Source: Sphingomonas sp. 8AM (GTDB taxonomy: Bacteria; Pseudomonadota; Alphaproteobacteria; Sphingomonadales; Sphingomonadaceae). Taken from it: 64,000 nucleotides of DNA. The notes beneath the pieces were generated by a model, which worked only from the letters and a program-made list of their open reading frames with translations, searched no databases and had not been told where the DNA came from. The stretch's first letter is position 1. Every line of letters begins with the position of its first letter. The stretch spans positions 1,977,260-2,041,259 of the forward strand of contig NZ_LR733844.1 in the NCBI RefSeq assembly GCF_902506455.1, written 5' to 3'. Shown piece after piece: positions 40,596-50,281 of this stretch. The translations under genes were made by a program, and so were the position numbers.

Positions 40596-43500
40596 TCACC
40601 CGGCCGGCACCGTCGCAGCGGGCACGTTCCACCCGCCCAGCGTCACGCGCGGCGTCGCCGCCACCGCCACCGGATAGCGGATCGCGATCACCCGCCGCTC
40701 GCCGGGCAGCAACGACACGTAATTGTCGTCGTAGAACGCCGGCAGGATGCGCTTGCCCTGCGCATCGACCAGCGTCAGCTTGGCGTTGAGCGCCGGGGTC
40801 GCGGTATCGTTCGCCAGCGTCACCCGCACGACCCGGTCCGCCCCCTCGACCACCGCCGCCGCCGCGCGCGCCGTCAGCGCCGCCGGGGCCAGCGTATTGA
40901 GCGCCCGGTACGCGCTCTCGTCACGCCCGCGCCAATAGAAGTTCTCCGACACCGCCGCGCCGGCCGCACCGACCAGCGACAGCTTGACCAGCACCATCGG
41001 GTTCGTCGCAAACAAGCGCTCGAGCGGCACCGCCGCCAGCGCGGTCGCGCGATTGGCGAGCGCATCCAGCTTCGTGTCGCGGGCGAACAATTCACGATTA
41101 TCGAGGCCCACCACCTTCACCCGCGCAATCAGCCCCTTCGCATCGGCCTGCGTGGTGTTGAGCACGATCAGTTCGTTGCCGGGCAGGTTGAGCTGGACGT
41201 GCAGCGGCTCGACCGCCTTCTTCGCCCCGTAATAGGACGCCGGCGTGTCATAGTCCCACGAATAGATCTGCCACGCGTTCGACGGCCACGCCGGGTGCGT
41301 CATCCACAGCAAGCGCCCCGAGTTCTTGGTCCACAGATGCCCCAGGAACCCCTCGTACATCGCCTTGTGCGTTTCGAGGTTCATCATCTGCGCCTTGCGC
41401 TCGAAATCGGCAAAGCTGGTGCCCGCGCCATACATGCGGTCGAGCGCGGCCATGAACGTCCTGGTGTCGCCGTTCCCGCCGAAATGCCAGTCGTGATACG
41501 CCAGCACGTCGCCCAGCGGCCAGCGGTCGCCCGCCGGGACATAGCTGGCGATCGACTCCGCGGTCGAGAAGGACGGCGTCCCGGTCTCGACCGAGAAACC
41601 GGTGGCGAGATCGGTAAAATAGCCGACCGGCGCGCGGTAATTATACGGCCCCGACCCTTGCAAATTCACGACGTTCGAGCTGCCGGTGAACCAGCGCGTC
41701 CCGTCCAGCTCGAACACCGCCTTCGCCAGCCCCTCGTTGAGCACCGGATACGGCACGCCCTCGTTGCGCCCGAACCACAGGATGATCGACGGATGGTTGC
41801 GATAGCGCGCGATCGTGTCCCGCGCATTGTCGAGGAACAGCGACGCATCTTCCGGCTCGATCTGGAAATTTTGCGTCGACTGCCAGAAGTCGTTGAGGAC
41901 CATCATGCCGTTCTCGTCGGCGAGGTCGAAGAATTCCTCTTCGTTGTTATTGCCCATCCAGTTGCGGATGATGTTCATATGTGCCTCGCGCTGGAGGCGG
42001 AAATAGGGCGCGAGCCGCTCATAGCTGACGCGCTTCATCGCATCGTCCATGCCCCAATTGCCGCCACGCGCCGCGATCCGCACGCCGTTGACGCGGATCG
42101 TCAGATGCGGCTCCGGCAAGGTTTCGGTGATCGGCGTCACCCCGCGCGACCGCTCGCCCGCCGGTGTCAGCGACTCTGCCCAGCCGGTCGGCGATTGCTT
42201 GATCGCGGCATGGCGAATGTCGATCAGCGGCGTCCCCGCCAGCCCGCCGTCGGTGGTCTGGACGTTGACGCGCCGCAGCGCCCCCGCGGCGTCGAACAGC
42301 GACAGGTCGTAACTGACCTCCCGAATCCCGAACCGCGCCTTGCGCTGGTCGGACACGCCCCGCGCATCCGCAACCTGATAGGTCACGTCATACAGATGCG
42401 GCTCGCCATAGCCGTTCGGCCACCAGAGCTTCGGACTGGCGACGCTCAACTGCCGGAACTCGGCGGGCGTGAACCTCACCTCGCTCTTGCCCGTAGGCGC
42501 ATTCACCTGCTTCTCGACCGTCACACCCTCGAACGCGACGCGTACCGTCACCGGCGTTGCGGGACCGGCATTGTCGAGCGGCACCGTGACATAGACGTCG
42601 GCACGATCGGTGCGCGGCAGCGGCAGGTCAGTGACCACATGCGGATCACCGATCCGCACCGCGCCGGTCGCGATCAATTCAACCGGTCGCCACAGCCCGG
42701 TGTTGCGGTCGCGGATGCCGGGGATCCAGTCCCAGCCCTCGGTCGCGACGAAGGTCGGGCCATCGATCGCGAGCTGCCCGCCATTCTCGCCGACCCCGGC
42801 GCTCACCGACTGTTCGTGCGGGATGCCGGGATGGGGCGGCGGCGAGACGCGCACCGCGATGACATTCTCGCCCGCGACCGGCACGTAATCGAACTGCCCA
42901 CGCACGAACGCGCCATGCGTCTCGCCGACGCGCTGCCCATTCGCCCAGATTTCCGATGCGTAATTGATCCCGCCGAACACCAACGTCAGCCGCTTGCCCG
43001 CGGCAGCAGCCGGGACGGTGAAGCGCGTCCGATACCAGTAATCCTGCCGCGCGAGGCTTTCGGGGATCTTGAGGTTGTTCAGCCCGTAATAGGGATCGGG
43101 ATAGACGCCGCGATCGACCAGCGTTTGCAACACCGTCCCCGGCACCGTCGCCGCGCGCCACGTCCCCGACGGCGAACCGGGCCGTGACAATGTCGCGCCG
43201 TCCCCCTTCACCTCGGGCGCGGCGGCGAGCGTCCAGCCGTTCACCTGCCAGCGGTTGTCGGCGATCGGCTGCATCACCGCGACATTCGAGACCGGCCTGG
43301 CGACCGGCGCGCTATAGGCGCCATCGCGCGACTGTGGCAGCGTCCACGCGTCCTGCTGCGTCGTCAGCCCGATATTGGCCTGCTTCTGGAACGGCCAGCC
43401 GACCCCGACCTCGGTCATCTGCACCAGCGCCGCATCGGGCTTGGCGCGTGCCACCGCCGCGACCTGCCGGGCGTCGAGCACCGCGCCGGTGATGCGCGCG

Positions 43501-44006
43501 TCGATCAACTCGCCGCCGAAATGCGGCTGGCCGTGCTCCGCCGGCGCAATCGCGATCTGCGGCGCGACCGCACTCGCCCGCGCCGCACCGCCGCCCACGC
43601 GACGACCGTCGAGATACAGCGTCACCCGCGCGCCGTCCGAAACCGCGGCGAGATGATGCCAACCTTTCGGCACAACCGCACCACGCAGCACCGACGCGCC
43701 ATCACGCAGCACCATACGCCCGTTTTCGAGCGACAAGGCGCGTCCGGTGGCTGGTATTCCGAGGCGGATCAGCGTCCCCGACGCGTCATTGCGCGCACCC
43801 GCGTCGACCCAAGTCGCGATCGTGTACGGCGCGCCCGCCGCCACCAGCGCGTCGGCCCGCTCCAGCGGCCGCTCGATCCCGATCCCGCCTTGCAAAAAGC
43901 GCGCATTATACGGCCCCGCGTTGCCGATTTCCTGCGCCCGCACGCTCCCGGCCAGCACGGTTCCGGCCAGTAACAGCCCGGCGATCATCCTCGTTGCGCG
44001 CATCAT
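40596..44006 (-). CDS. Secreted GH2 family enzyme (exo-beta-glucosaminidase/mannosidase-like) with LamG domain
   Basis: The product has 1136 residues. A signal peptide (GLLLAGTVLAGSVRAQ) is followed by a LamG-like concanavalin domain (about 30-190), a GH2 sugar-binding jelly roll (WYRTRFTVPAAAAG, ASEIWANGQRVGE), Ig-like domains and a TIM barrel. The likely acid/base is Glu749 in FGRNEGVP; the nucleophile is Glu807 in FSVETGTPS, close to the FNxETGPG pattern of exo-beta-D-glucosaminidases. RGGNWGMDD is the usual GH2 loop. It acts in the periplasm or outside. Its start directly follows the ROK gene stop with no gap. The true substrate could be a beta-galactoside, mannoside or glucosaminide. Confidence 0.85.
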   Translation of the reverse strand: MMRATRMIAGLLLAGTVLAGSVRAQEIGNAGPYNARFLQGGIGIERPLERADALVAAGAPYTIATWVDAGARNDASGTLIRLGIPATGRALSLENGRMVLRDGASVLRGAVVPKGWHHLAAVSDGARVTLYLDGRRVGGGAARASAVAPQIAIAPAEHGQPHFGGELIDARITGAVLDARQVAAVARAKPDAALVQMTEVGVGWPFQKQANIGLTTQQDAWTLPQSRDGAYSAPVARPVSNVAVMQPIADNRWQVNGWTLAAAPEVKGDGATLSRPGSPSGTWRAATVPGTVLQTLVDRGVYPDPYYGLNNLKIPESLARQDYWYRTRFTVPAAAAGKRLTLVFGGINYASEIWANGQRVGETHGAFVRGQFDYVPVAGENVIAVRVSPPPHPGIPHEQSVSAGVGENGGQLAIDGPTFVATEGWDWIPGIRDRNTGLWRPVELIATGAVRIGDPHVVTDLPLPRTDRADVYVTVPLDNAGPATPVTVRVAFEGVTVEKQVNAPTGKSEVRFTPAEFRQLSVASPKLWWPNGYGEPHLYDVTYQVADARGVSDQRKARFGIREVSYDLSLFDAAGALRRVNVQTTDGGLAGTPLIDIRHAAIKQSPTGWAESLTPAGERSRGVTPITETLPEPHLTIRVNGVRIAARGGNWGMDDAMKRVSYERLAPYFRLQREAHMNIIRNWMGNNNEEEFFDLADENGMMVLNDFWQSTQNFQIEPEDASLFLDNARDTIARYRNHPSIILWFGRNEGVPYPVLNEGLAKAVFELDGTRWFTGSSNVVNLQGSGPYNYRAPVGYFTDLATGFSVETGTPSFSTAESIASYVPAGDRWPLGDVLAYHDWHFGGNGDTRTFMAALDRMYGAGTSFADFERKAQMMNLETHKAMYEGFLGHLWTKNSGRLLWMTHPAWPSNAWQIYSWDYDTPASYYGAKKAVEPLHVQLNLPGNELIVLNTTQADAKGLIARVKVVGLDNRELFARDTKLDALANRATALAAVPLERLFATNPMVLVKLSLVGAAGAAVSENFYWRGRDESAYRALNTLAPAALTARAAAAVVEGADRVVRVTLANDTATPALNAKLTLVDAQGKRILPAFYDDNYVSLLPGERRVIAIRYPVAVAATPRVTLGGWNVPAATVPAG

Positions 44007-45221
44007 CTATCGCCTTTTGTCCGGTGAAATCATCGCTGTAGGCTGCCGCCCCGGCGTATCGGCAGGCAGCATCAGATGCCCGAACGCCAGTAGCGCCGCG
44101 CCGATCGCAGGCGAGTCCTCCGCCAGCGCGGCGGTACGGATCGGTGCTAGAACAGGCGCATAGCCGCCATCACGCTGCATCAATTCACTGGTCGCCTGCC
44201 CAAGCCGCTCGACCAGAGGGACCGGCAACCGCCCGCCGACCAGCACCGCCCCGGGATTGAGCAGGCAACTGACCGCCACCAGCGGCGGCGCCAGCGCCGC
44301 TGCAGCGCGCGCCACCCAGTCGTCGGTCACCGCCGCCACCGCCGGATCGTCCAGATCCAGAGCGTGAATCGCTTGCCCGCCCAGCCCCTTAGCCTCCAGC
44401 GAGCGCGCCAGCCCACCGATCGACAGCACCTCCTGCAACGGCACTCGCCGCGCATCGCCGTCCGCGACCATCAGGAAGCCGATCTCGCCGCTCCGCCCGT
44501 TCGCACCCCTGTCGTAGAGCGAGTTGACCACCACCCCACCGCCGAGCCCGACCGTAATCAACAGATAGAAAAAGCTCGCATATTGCTGCCCGAGCCCGAA
44601 CTGCATCTCCCCGATCGCCGCGGCCGCGGCGTCATTCTCGACCGTCACCGGCAGATCGAGCGGCGTGGAGAACAGCGAGGCGACATCGTGCGTCGACCAG
44701 CAATCATAGTCGCGCGGTCGTCCCGGCAGGTCGATCGCGCCGAGATCGTCCGGCCGCGCCACCCCGATCCCGCTCAGCACCTCCGCGGCGATCCCGCCCT
44801 GTTCCAGCAGCTTATGGACATGTTCGCGATAGAAGCTCTGGACGTCCTCGGGGCTCGAATAGGCGACCTCGCGACTGATCCGCGCGCGTGAGCGTCCCTC
44901 GAAATCGACCACCACCATGGTCAGGTGATCGCGATCGATATTCACCCCGATCGCGAACGCGCCATCGGGGTTGACGCACAGCCGCGTCGCCGGCTGCCCG
45001 CGCCCGCCGCGCCGCTGCCCGGCGCGGCCGAGCAGGCCCTCTTCGAGCAAGCGATTGGTAATATTGGTGACGGTCGCGGTCGTCAGCCCGGTGACCGCCG
45101 CCACCTCGGCGCGCGTCGCGGAGCCTGCGACGCGGATCGCGTGCAGCACGACGCGCTGGTTGTGGAGTCCGGCATGTTCAATATTGGCGCCGGTGAGGCG
45201 CAACAGCGTCGAGACGTTCAT
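44007..45221 (-). CDS. ROK family transcriptional regulator
   Basis: A 404-residue NagC/XylR-type regulator. The N-terminal winged helix includes TRAEVAAVTGLTTATVTNIT and NRLLEEGLLG. The C-terminal ROK sugar-kinase-like domain has AIGVNIDRDHLTMVVVD, VTVENDAAAAAIGE and LLITVGLGGGVVVN. The zinc-binding cysteines of ROK kinases are lacking, as expected for a regulator. It overlaps the halogenase-like gene by 4 nt and abuts the GH2 gene, so it lies inside the operon it probably controls. The AT-rich sites at 49971-49999 are possible targets. Confidence 0.9.
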   Translation of the reverse strand: MNVSTLLRLTGANIEHAGLHNQRVVLHAIRVAGSATRAEVAAVTGLTTATVTNITNRLLEEGLLGRAGQRRGGRGQPATRLCVNPDGAFAIGVNIDRDHLTMVVVDFEGRSRARISREVAYSSPEDVQSFYREHVHKLLEQGGIAAEVLSGIGVARPDDLGAIDLPGRPRDYDCWSTHDVASLFSTPLDLPVTVENDAAAAAIGEMQFGLGQQYASFFYLLITVGLGGGVVVNSLYDRGANGRSGEIGFLMVADGDARRVPLQEVLSIGGLARSLEAKGLGGQAIHALDLDDPAVAAVTDDWVARAAAALAPPLVAVSCLLNPGAVLVGGRLPVPLVERLGQATSELMQRDGGYAPVLAPIRTAALAEDSPAIGAALLAFGHLMLPADTPGRQPTAMISPDKRR

Positions 45222-46723
45222 GCCCGGCCTGCATGGACGCGGGTGAGGAAATCGGCATGCGGCTCGGCATGGCGCAGCGTGCCTTCGATCGCCTCGCGCA
45301 TCCGCATCAGGCTGTCGCGCAGGTCTGCCCCGGGTATCTGGTCCGTCAGTGGCGCGTAACGTGCGGGCAGATCATCGAATCCCGCATACATGCTCAGCCA
45401 GCTCGCATCCTGGAACGTATCCCACTCACGCCGCACGAATTCGCCCGCCGCGCGCCACGCATCGAGCTTGCCCTGCAACCCCTCGGTCGGCTCGATCGCG
45501 CGGACATGATCCCAGAAGGGCTCACCGAAACGGCGGTTGCCGCTGTAATGCAGCATCAGGAAGTCACGGATCCGCTCGAACTCCAGCACCGATTGGCGAT
45601 TGTAGGTCGCGGCCAGCCGCGGATCGAAGTCGCGGGTAGGGAACAGCGGGATCAGCCGCTCCAGCCCCGACTGGATCAGTGTGATGCTTGTCGATTCAAG
45701 CGGTTCGAGGAACCCGGACGACAGCCCGAGCCCGACGACATTCTTCTCCCAAAAGCGCGCGCGATGTCCGGGGGTGAAGCGGATGCGGTTCGGCGCGGCG
45801 ATCGGCTCGCCCTCCAGCGCCCCCAGTAGCTCATCCTCCGCCGCCGCGTCGTCGATGAACTCGGAGCAATAGACGTGCCCGTTGCCGACGCGGTGGCGCA
45901 GCGGGATATGCCAGCGCCATCCCGCGCTCGTGGCGGTCGCGGTCGTGAACGGACGATGCACCTGCGCGGCCTTGCACGGAATCGCCACCGCACGGTCGCA
46001 CGGCAGCCAGCGCCGCCAGTCGACGAACGGCACCTCCAGCGCCTCGCCCAGCAACAGGCTGCGGAACCCCGAACAGTCGATCCACAGATCGCCCGCGATG
46101 TCCTGTCCGCTGTCGAGCGTCACCGCGGTGACGCGCCCGTCCTCGCCGTCGCGCATGACATCGGTGATCCGCGCGTCGACATGCTGCACGCCATTCGCGA
46201 GCGCGAGCCGCCGCAGCAGCGCCGCGAACTTCGACGCGTCGAAATGTACCGCAAAGTTGAACACGCCCAGATCGTTGGCCGGCCGGTCCACCGACGGCAG
46301 GAACAGTCCGCGCTCCGCCAGTTGCGTCGCCAGGCAATAAGCGCCGAGCGGCGTCGCGTCGCCGCCCGCGCGCAGCTTCAGCCAGTAATGATGGAACGCC
46401 ACGCCATGCGCCCCGACCCCGTAAAGGCCGAACGGATGGAAGAAGTCGTGCCCGCGTTCTTTCCATCCCGCGAAGCGGATGCCGTATTTGATCGTCGCTT
46501 CGGTCTCGCGAAGCACGTCCGCCTCGCCGAGTTCGATCGCGGCGAAAAAGTCGCGAATCGCGGGCACGGTGGCCTCGCCGACCCCGATCGTCCCGATCGC
46601 GGAGCTTTCGACGACGGTGATCGCCAGCCGCAGATGCGCCAGCCGCCGTGCAAGGAACGTCGCGGCCATCCAGCCTGCCGTTCCCCCGCCGACGATCACG
46701 ATCGATCGTATCGGATCACGCAT
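45218..46723 (-). CDS. Tryptophan-halogenase-like flavoprotein
   Basis: A 501-residue FAD-dependent flavoprotein of the tryptophan 7-halogenase family. The FAD loop is VIVGGGTAGWMAA, the WxWxIP signature is present as WRWHIP, and the lysine that forms the chloramine in PrnA is at the same place (Lys79 in ATIKYG). FLEPLESTSI matches the conserved C-terminal stretch. Such genes are typical neighbours of TonB receptors in sphingomonads and Caulobacter, where their real substrate is unknown. A partner flavin reductase is not nearby. Its stop overlaps the ROK start by ATGA. Confidence 0.88.
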   Translation of the reverse strand: MRDPIRSIVIVGGGTAGWMAATFLARRLAHLRLAITVVESSAIGTIGVGEATVPAIRDFFAAIELGEADVLRETEATIKYGIRFAGWKERGHDFFHPFGLYGVGAHGVAFHHYWLKLRAGGDATPLGAYCLATQLAERGLFLPSVDRPANDLGVFNFAVHFDASKFAALLRRLALANGVQHVDARITDVMRDGEDGRVTAVTLDSGQDIAGDLWIDCSGFRSLLLGEALEVPFVDWRRWLPCDRAVAIPCKAAQVHRPFTTATATSAGWRWHIPLRHRVGNGHVYCSEFIDDAAAEDELLGALEGEPIAAPNRIRFTPGHRARFWEKNVVGLGLSSGFLEPLESTSITLIQSGLERLIPLFPTRDFDPRLAATYNRQSVLEFERIRDFLMLHYSGNRRFGEPFWDHVRAIEPTEGLQGKLDAWRAAGEFVRREWDTFQDASWLSMYAGFDDLPARYAPLTDQIPGADLRDSLMRMREAIEGTLRHAEPHADFLTRVHAGRA

Positions 46724-46749
46724 GTCGCTTATCGTCCCCGCCCTTGCCC

Positions 46750-46825
46750 GTCAGTGCGAGCGGCGCGAAACCATCCAGAGCATCACACGCCGCGCCCTGG
46801 ACCGGTTCGCTCCGTTCGCAATGAC
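46750..46825. repeat. Degenerate REP-like inverted repeat
   Basis: GTCAGTGCGAGCGGCGCGAA faces TTCGCTCCGTTCGCAATGAC around CATCCAGAGC...GCCCTGG. It is a weathered copy of the GTCATTGCGAGCG family, lying between the TonB receptor and the halogenase-like gene. It may lower expression of the downstream genes relative to the receptor. Confidence 0.7.
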
Positions 46826-46873
46826 GCAGCAAATAGGCGGGTCGTCAATCTGTGACGACCCGCCCCCCTGCGA

Positions 46874-49800
46874 TCAGAAACGCACGCGCGCGCCGGCGAT
46901 GAAGCGCCGCTCGTAGATGTTCTCGTTGAACACCTGATCGGTCCAGGTCAGGTAATAACGCTCGGTCTCGCCGGTCAGGTTCGACGCCTGCCCGTAGAGC
47001 GTGATGAACGGCGTCACGTCATAGGAGATCGACGCATCGAGATAGTTGGTCGGCGCCTGATATTGCGCCAGCCCGACGATCCCGCCGTAGTTCGACGACA
47101 CCAGTCGCTTCGAGCGGTAATTGTAGGCAACGCGCGCCTGCAACCCGTACTTCTCGAACCACAAAGCCGCATTGACCTGGTGCTTGGAATTGTCCTGGAA
47201 CGGCTGGTTGTTGCCGGCCAGATCGACCAGCCCGGCATCACCCAGCGACAGGGTGTAGTTCGCATCCACGCCAAAGCCGCCGAAGAAGCCGTTGACGCCG
47301 TAATCGGCCAGCGACTGCCGCGCGGACGCCTCGATCCCCTTCAGCACGCCGCCCTCGCCCTGCGCCAGCGTGTTGGTGACGACCGGACGACGGATCACGC
47401 CGTCATTGTCGGGGATGTCGTTGCGGATCTCGGTGCTGTTGGCGATGAAGCTGTCGACCGCGATGTAGAAGGCGCCGATCGCAAGCAGGCTGGAGCGGCC
47501 GGTGTAATATTCGAGGCTGCCTTCAACGTTGGTCGCGCGCCATGGATTGAGGTTCGGGTTGCCGACCGAAGTCGCGGTCTGCGCCTCGAAGCGCGCCGGG
47601 TTGATCGTGGTGTTGATCGCATAGCCGACGTTCAGACCACCACCCCATTGCTGGAAGTCGAGCAGCGTCATCGTCTTCGAGAAAGCGGCGCGCGCGCGCA
47701 GCTTGCTGGTCACGTCAAAGGCGATGTTGATCGACGGCAGGAAGTCGGTGAACTCGCGCTTGGTCACGAAGTCACCCGCATCCACTCCCGATACGCCATA
47801 GGGCTGCGGGTTGCCGACGATATTCTGACGAACGTTGAGCTTCGTATTGACGACCTGCAGACCACCGTTCGCGCGGAACGGCATCCCGAGCAGCTCGCCC
47901 TCACCCGACACCTGCGCATAGCCGGAGATCTGGCGCGTGTGGACGTCGAACGACAACGCCGGGTTCACGAGGTTCTGGCTGCCCGGGTAGAATTTGTTCT
48001 GCCACGCCTCGCTGTCGTCCATCGCCTTGGGATCGAGCGCATAGAGGTTCGGCGCGCCGTTGGCGGGCAGCGCATATTGCTTGATCAGCCCGGCGAAGAT
48101 CGGGTCGGTCGCCTGCCGCGTCAGACCGGCGGTATAAGCGTTGCCCTGCGCGTCGAGCACCGGGCATGACTTGTCGTTGAGGTTGACGTCGAACGCCTTC
48201 CACTTGACGAGGCAGCCCGCCGCCGGGTTCGCCGCATTGTCGCGGTTGCCGGCATAGAAGGGCGAAACGCGGTCGAAGGTGAACTGGTTGACGCTGCGCT
48301 CGCCATAACGGCCACCGAATGCGACCTTCAACTGATCGTTGGCCTGCCATTCGGCATCGGCGCGCAACGCCCAGATGTCGCCCTTCTGGTAGACGTTTCC
48401 TTCCGACGAGATCGTCTTCAGGCCGTAACGCGACGGATCGGACGCCTGCGCAAGGAAGCCCGGCGAGAAGCCGAAGGCAGGCGCGCCGCTCGAATAGTCG
48501 ACGGTCGCGGTGTCGCTGTAGATCTGATAGCCGGTCGGATTGAAGGTGACGTCGCCGCCGGGGTAATTGCCGACGCCGTTATACGCCCACTGCTTGCCGT
48601 TGGTCAGGCTGAACTGGGTATAGGACTGATCGCGATTCTTGTACGCCTTGCCGTAGATACCGCGCACGGTCGCCTTGAAAGTCTCGGACGGCTTCCAGTC
48701 GAGCTGCAGGTTATAGTTCTGCGACTCGCTCTTGGTGCGGAAGGTCTCCGAATAGCTGTCGAAGTTGGGCAGGCCGTAGGTGTATTGCTGAACGGTGTTG
48801 ACGTTGTAGCCACCCGACGTCGCGCCGGTGTCGCGCGACTTGGTCGGCAGGAACGGCGACGACAACCAGTCAACGTTCTGGAACTGGAAGCCCGCGGTGC
48901 GATCGTACTGCGTCTGGCGCGTGTAGAAGCCATCGGCCGTCAGCTGCAACGCGTCGTTGATCTCGAACTGCAGCGACGCGTTCGCGCCGAAGCGCTGGCG
49001 ATCGGTGATGCGGTTCCACGCGGTATGCGACTGCGGGGTGATGAACGCGTCATTGGAATCACCGTCACCATTGACGTCATAGCCGGCGATCGCGCCATTG
49101 CCGTTACGCACCGGCGTGCCACGGCTGACGCCGTTGTTGCCGGTGGCGAAGTCGCCGGCGTTGGTGGCGCTCCCGCTCTCGTTCTTCAGCGCGACACCAT
49201 AGTCCTGGATCCCGCGGAAGCTGTTGGCCAGGGTCAGGTCGCTGTACGCGGCCGACACCAGCAGGCCAATGCGCTCGCCATGGAAAGCGATCAGGCCGTT
49301 GGCAGACGGGTTCCACTTCTTGGTCTTGTCGCCATATTGCCCTTCAGCGGCAGCCGAGAAGGTCACTCCGCGCTTCAGGTCGAACGGACGCCGCGTCAGC
49401 AGATCGACGGTGCCCGAGAGGCCCGCCTGCTGCAGCGAGGCGGTTGGCGACTTGAAGACGGTCGCGCCCGAGAAGAGCTGCGACGGAATGTCGGTGAAGT
49501 TCGGCTGGACGCTCGTCACCGAATTGGCGCCGAGGAACTGCTCGCCGTTGAGCAGCGTCGTCACCTGCGGCAGGCCGCGGATGTTGATCGCCGCGCCCTC
49601 GCCCGCGTCACGGCGGATCTGCACGCCCGCGATACGCTGGAGCGAGTCCGAGATGGTGACGTCGGGCAGCTTGCCGATGTCCTGCGCGCTGATCGCCTCG
49701 ACGACGCTGTCAGCGTTGCGCTTCACCTCGATCGCACGCGCCTGCGACGCGCGGATGCCGGTGACGACGATGTCGCCCGCACTGTCATCGGCCTGCGTCG

Positions 49801-49939
49801 GCGCAGCGACCTGATCGGCCGAAGTGGCCACGGCGTCGGGCGTGGTGGTCTGCGCCGAGGCGCTTCCGGCCATCGCCATGGTGAGCACGACCGGCGAGGC
49901 GGCGGCCAGCATGGCGCCGCGCATGGTGATCTTACGCAT
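46874..49939 (-). CDS. TonB-dependent outer-membrane receptor
   Basis: The product has 1021 residues. The signal peptide ends around SASAQ; the TonB-box region is DIVVTGIRASQARAIE. The plug follows with AISAQDIGKLPDVTISDSLQ, RIAGVQIRR and INIRGLPQVTTLLNGEQ, a form typical of carbohydrate-type receptors in sphingomonads and Xanthomonas/Caulobacter. The beta-barrel ends in the outer-membrane signature FIAGARVRF. It imports oligosaccharides, probably those released by the neighbouring hydrolases. It heads a strand with the halogenase-like, ROK and GH2 genes. There is no N-terminal signalling extension for an anti-sigma factor. Confidence 0.93.
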   Translation of the reverse strand: MRKITMRGAMLAAASPVVLTMAMAGSASAQTTTPDAVATSADQVAAPTQADDSAGDIVVTGIRASQARAIEVKRNADSVVEAISAQDIGKLPDVTISDSLQRIAGVQIRRDAGEGAAINIRGLPQVTTLLNGEQFLGANSVTSVQPNFTDIPSQLFSGATVFKSPTASLQQAGLSGTVDLLTRRPFDLKRGVTFSAAAEGQYGDKTKKWNPSANGLIAFHGERIGLLVSAAYSDLTLANSFRGIQDYGVALKNESGSATNAGDFATGNNGVSRGTPVRNGNGAIAGYDVNGDGDSNDAFITPQSHTAWNRITDRQRFGANASLQFEINDALQLTADGFYTRQTQYDRTAGFQFQNVDWLSSPFLPTKSRDTGATSGGYNVNTVQQYTYGLPNFDSYSETFRTKSESQNYNLQLDWKPSETFKATVRGIYGKAYKNRDQSYTQFSLTNGKQWAYNGVGNYPGGDVTFNPTGYQIYSDTATVDYSSGAPAFGFSPGFLAQASDPSRYGLKTISSEGNVYQKGDIWALRADAEWQANDQLKVAFGGRYGERSVNQFTFDRVSPFYAGNRDNAANPAAGCLVKWKAFDVNLNDKSCPVLDAQGNAYTAGLTRQATDPIFAGLIKQYALPANGAPNLYALDPKAMDDSEAWQNKFYPGSQNLVNPALSFDVHTRQISGYAQVSGEGELLGMPFRANGGLQVVNTKLNVRQNIVGNPQPYGVSGVDAGDFVTKREFTDFLPSINIAFDVTSKLRARAAFSKTMTLLDFQQWGGGLNVGYAINTTINPARFEAQTATSVGNPNLNPWRATNVEGSLEYYTGRSSLLAIGAFYIAVDSFIANSTEIRNDIPDNDGVIRRPVVTNTLAQGEGGVLKGIEASARQSLADYGVNGFFGGFGVDANYTLSLGDAGLVDLAGNNQPFQDNSKHQVNAALWFEKYGLQARVAYNYRSKRLVSSNYGGIVGLAQYQAPTNYLDASISYDVTPFITLYGQASNLTGETERYYLTWTDQVFNENIYERRFIAGARVRF

Positions 49940-49970
49940 TGATCCTCCCCTTCATCCCTGAAAACACGTT

Positions 49971-49999
49971 TTATTTAATAAGGCTTTTTTATTTAATGA
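49971..49999. promoter_or_regulatory. Tandem AT-rich near-palindromes upstream of the TonB receptor
   Basis: TTATTTAATAA (49971-49981, perfect around its central base) and TTATTTAATGA (49989-49999) are repeated 18 bp apart. They lie 32-60 bp before the receptor start in a GC-rich genome. ROK-family NagC/Mlc sites are AT-rich palindromes of this kind, so the ROK protein is a candidate binder. Confidence 0.45.
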
Positions 50000-50076
50000 G
50001 CAGCGCCGCAATTTTGTCAAGCGCCACCCGCAGCGAACAGCTTGATCTGTCACGCTTCTGGACACTTTCTTCAATG

Positions 50077-50083
50077 GTATACG
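50077..50083. promoter_or_regulatory. CGTATAC motif in the TonB receptor upstream region
   Basis: GTATACG on the plus strand (CGTATAC on the minus) lies 138 bp before the receptor start, in the 342-bp gap that separates it from the GH27 gene. It shares CCGTATACC with the site at 59954. No gene was found in this gap. Confidence 0.4.
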
Positions 50084-50281
50084 GAGTACGACGGTGCCGT
50101 GACTTGATCCGGTCAGGAGTCGCTCGCCCATAACCACGACAAGTCTTGGAAACCAAAAGCTTACCAATTTCAAGCGGGTTCTTGTATTGGCATGGTCAAT
50201 CCGAGACGCAGGACGTAACCATTATCAACCTTCAGATGGGGCACCGCCGCGCCATGTCGCGTGCTGAAGGACAGATACCGC

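Noticed and set aside
40596-44006. GH2 enzyme assigned firmly as beta-galactosidase
   Set aside because: The nucleophile region FSVETGTPS resembles exo-beta-glucosaminidases more than LacZ, so only the family was named.
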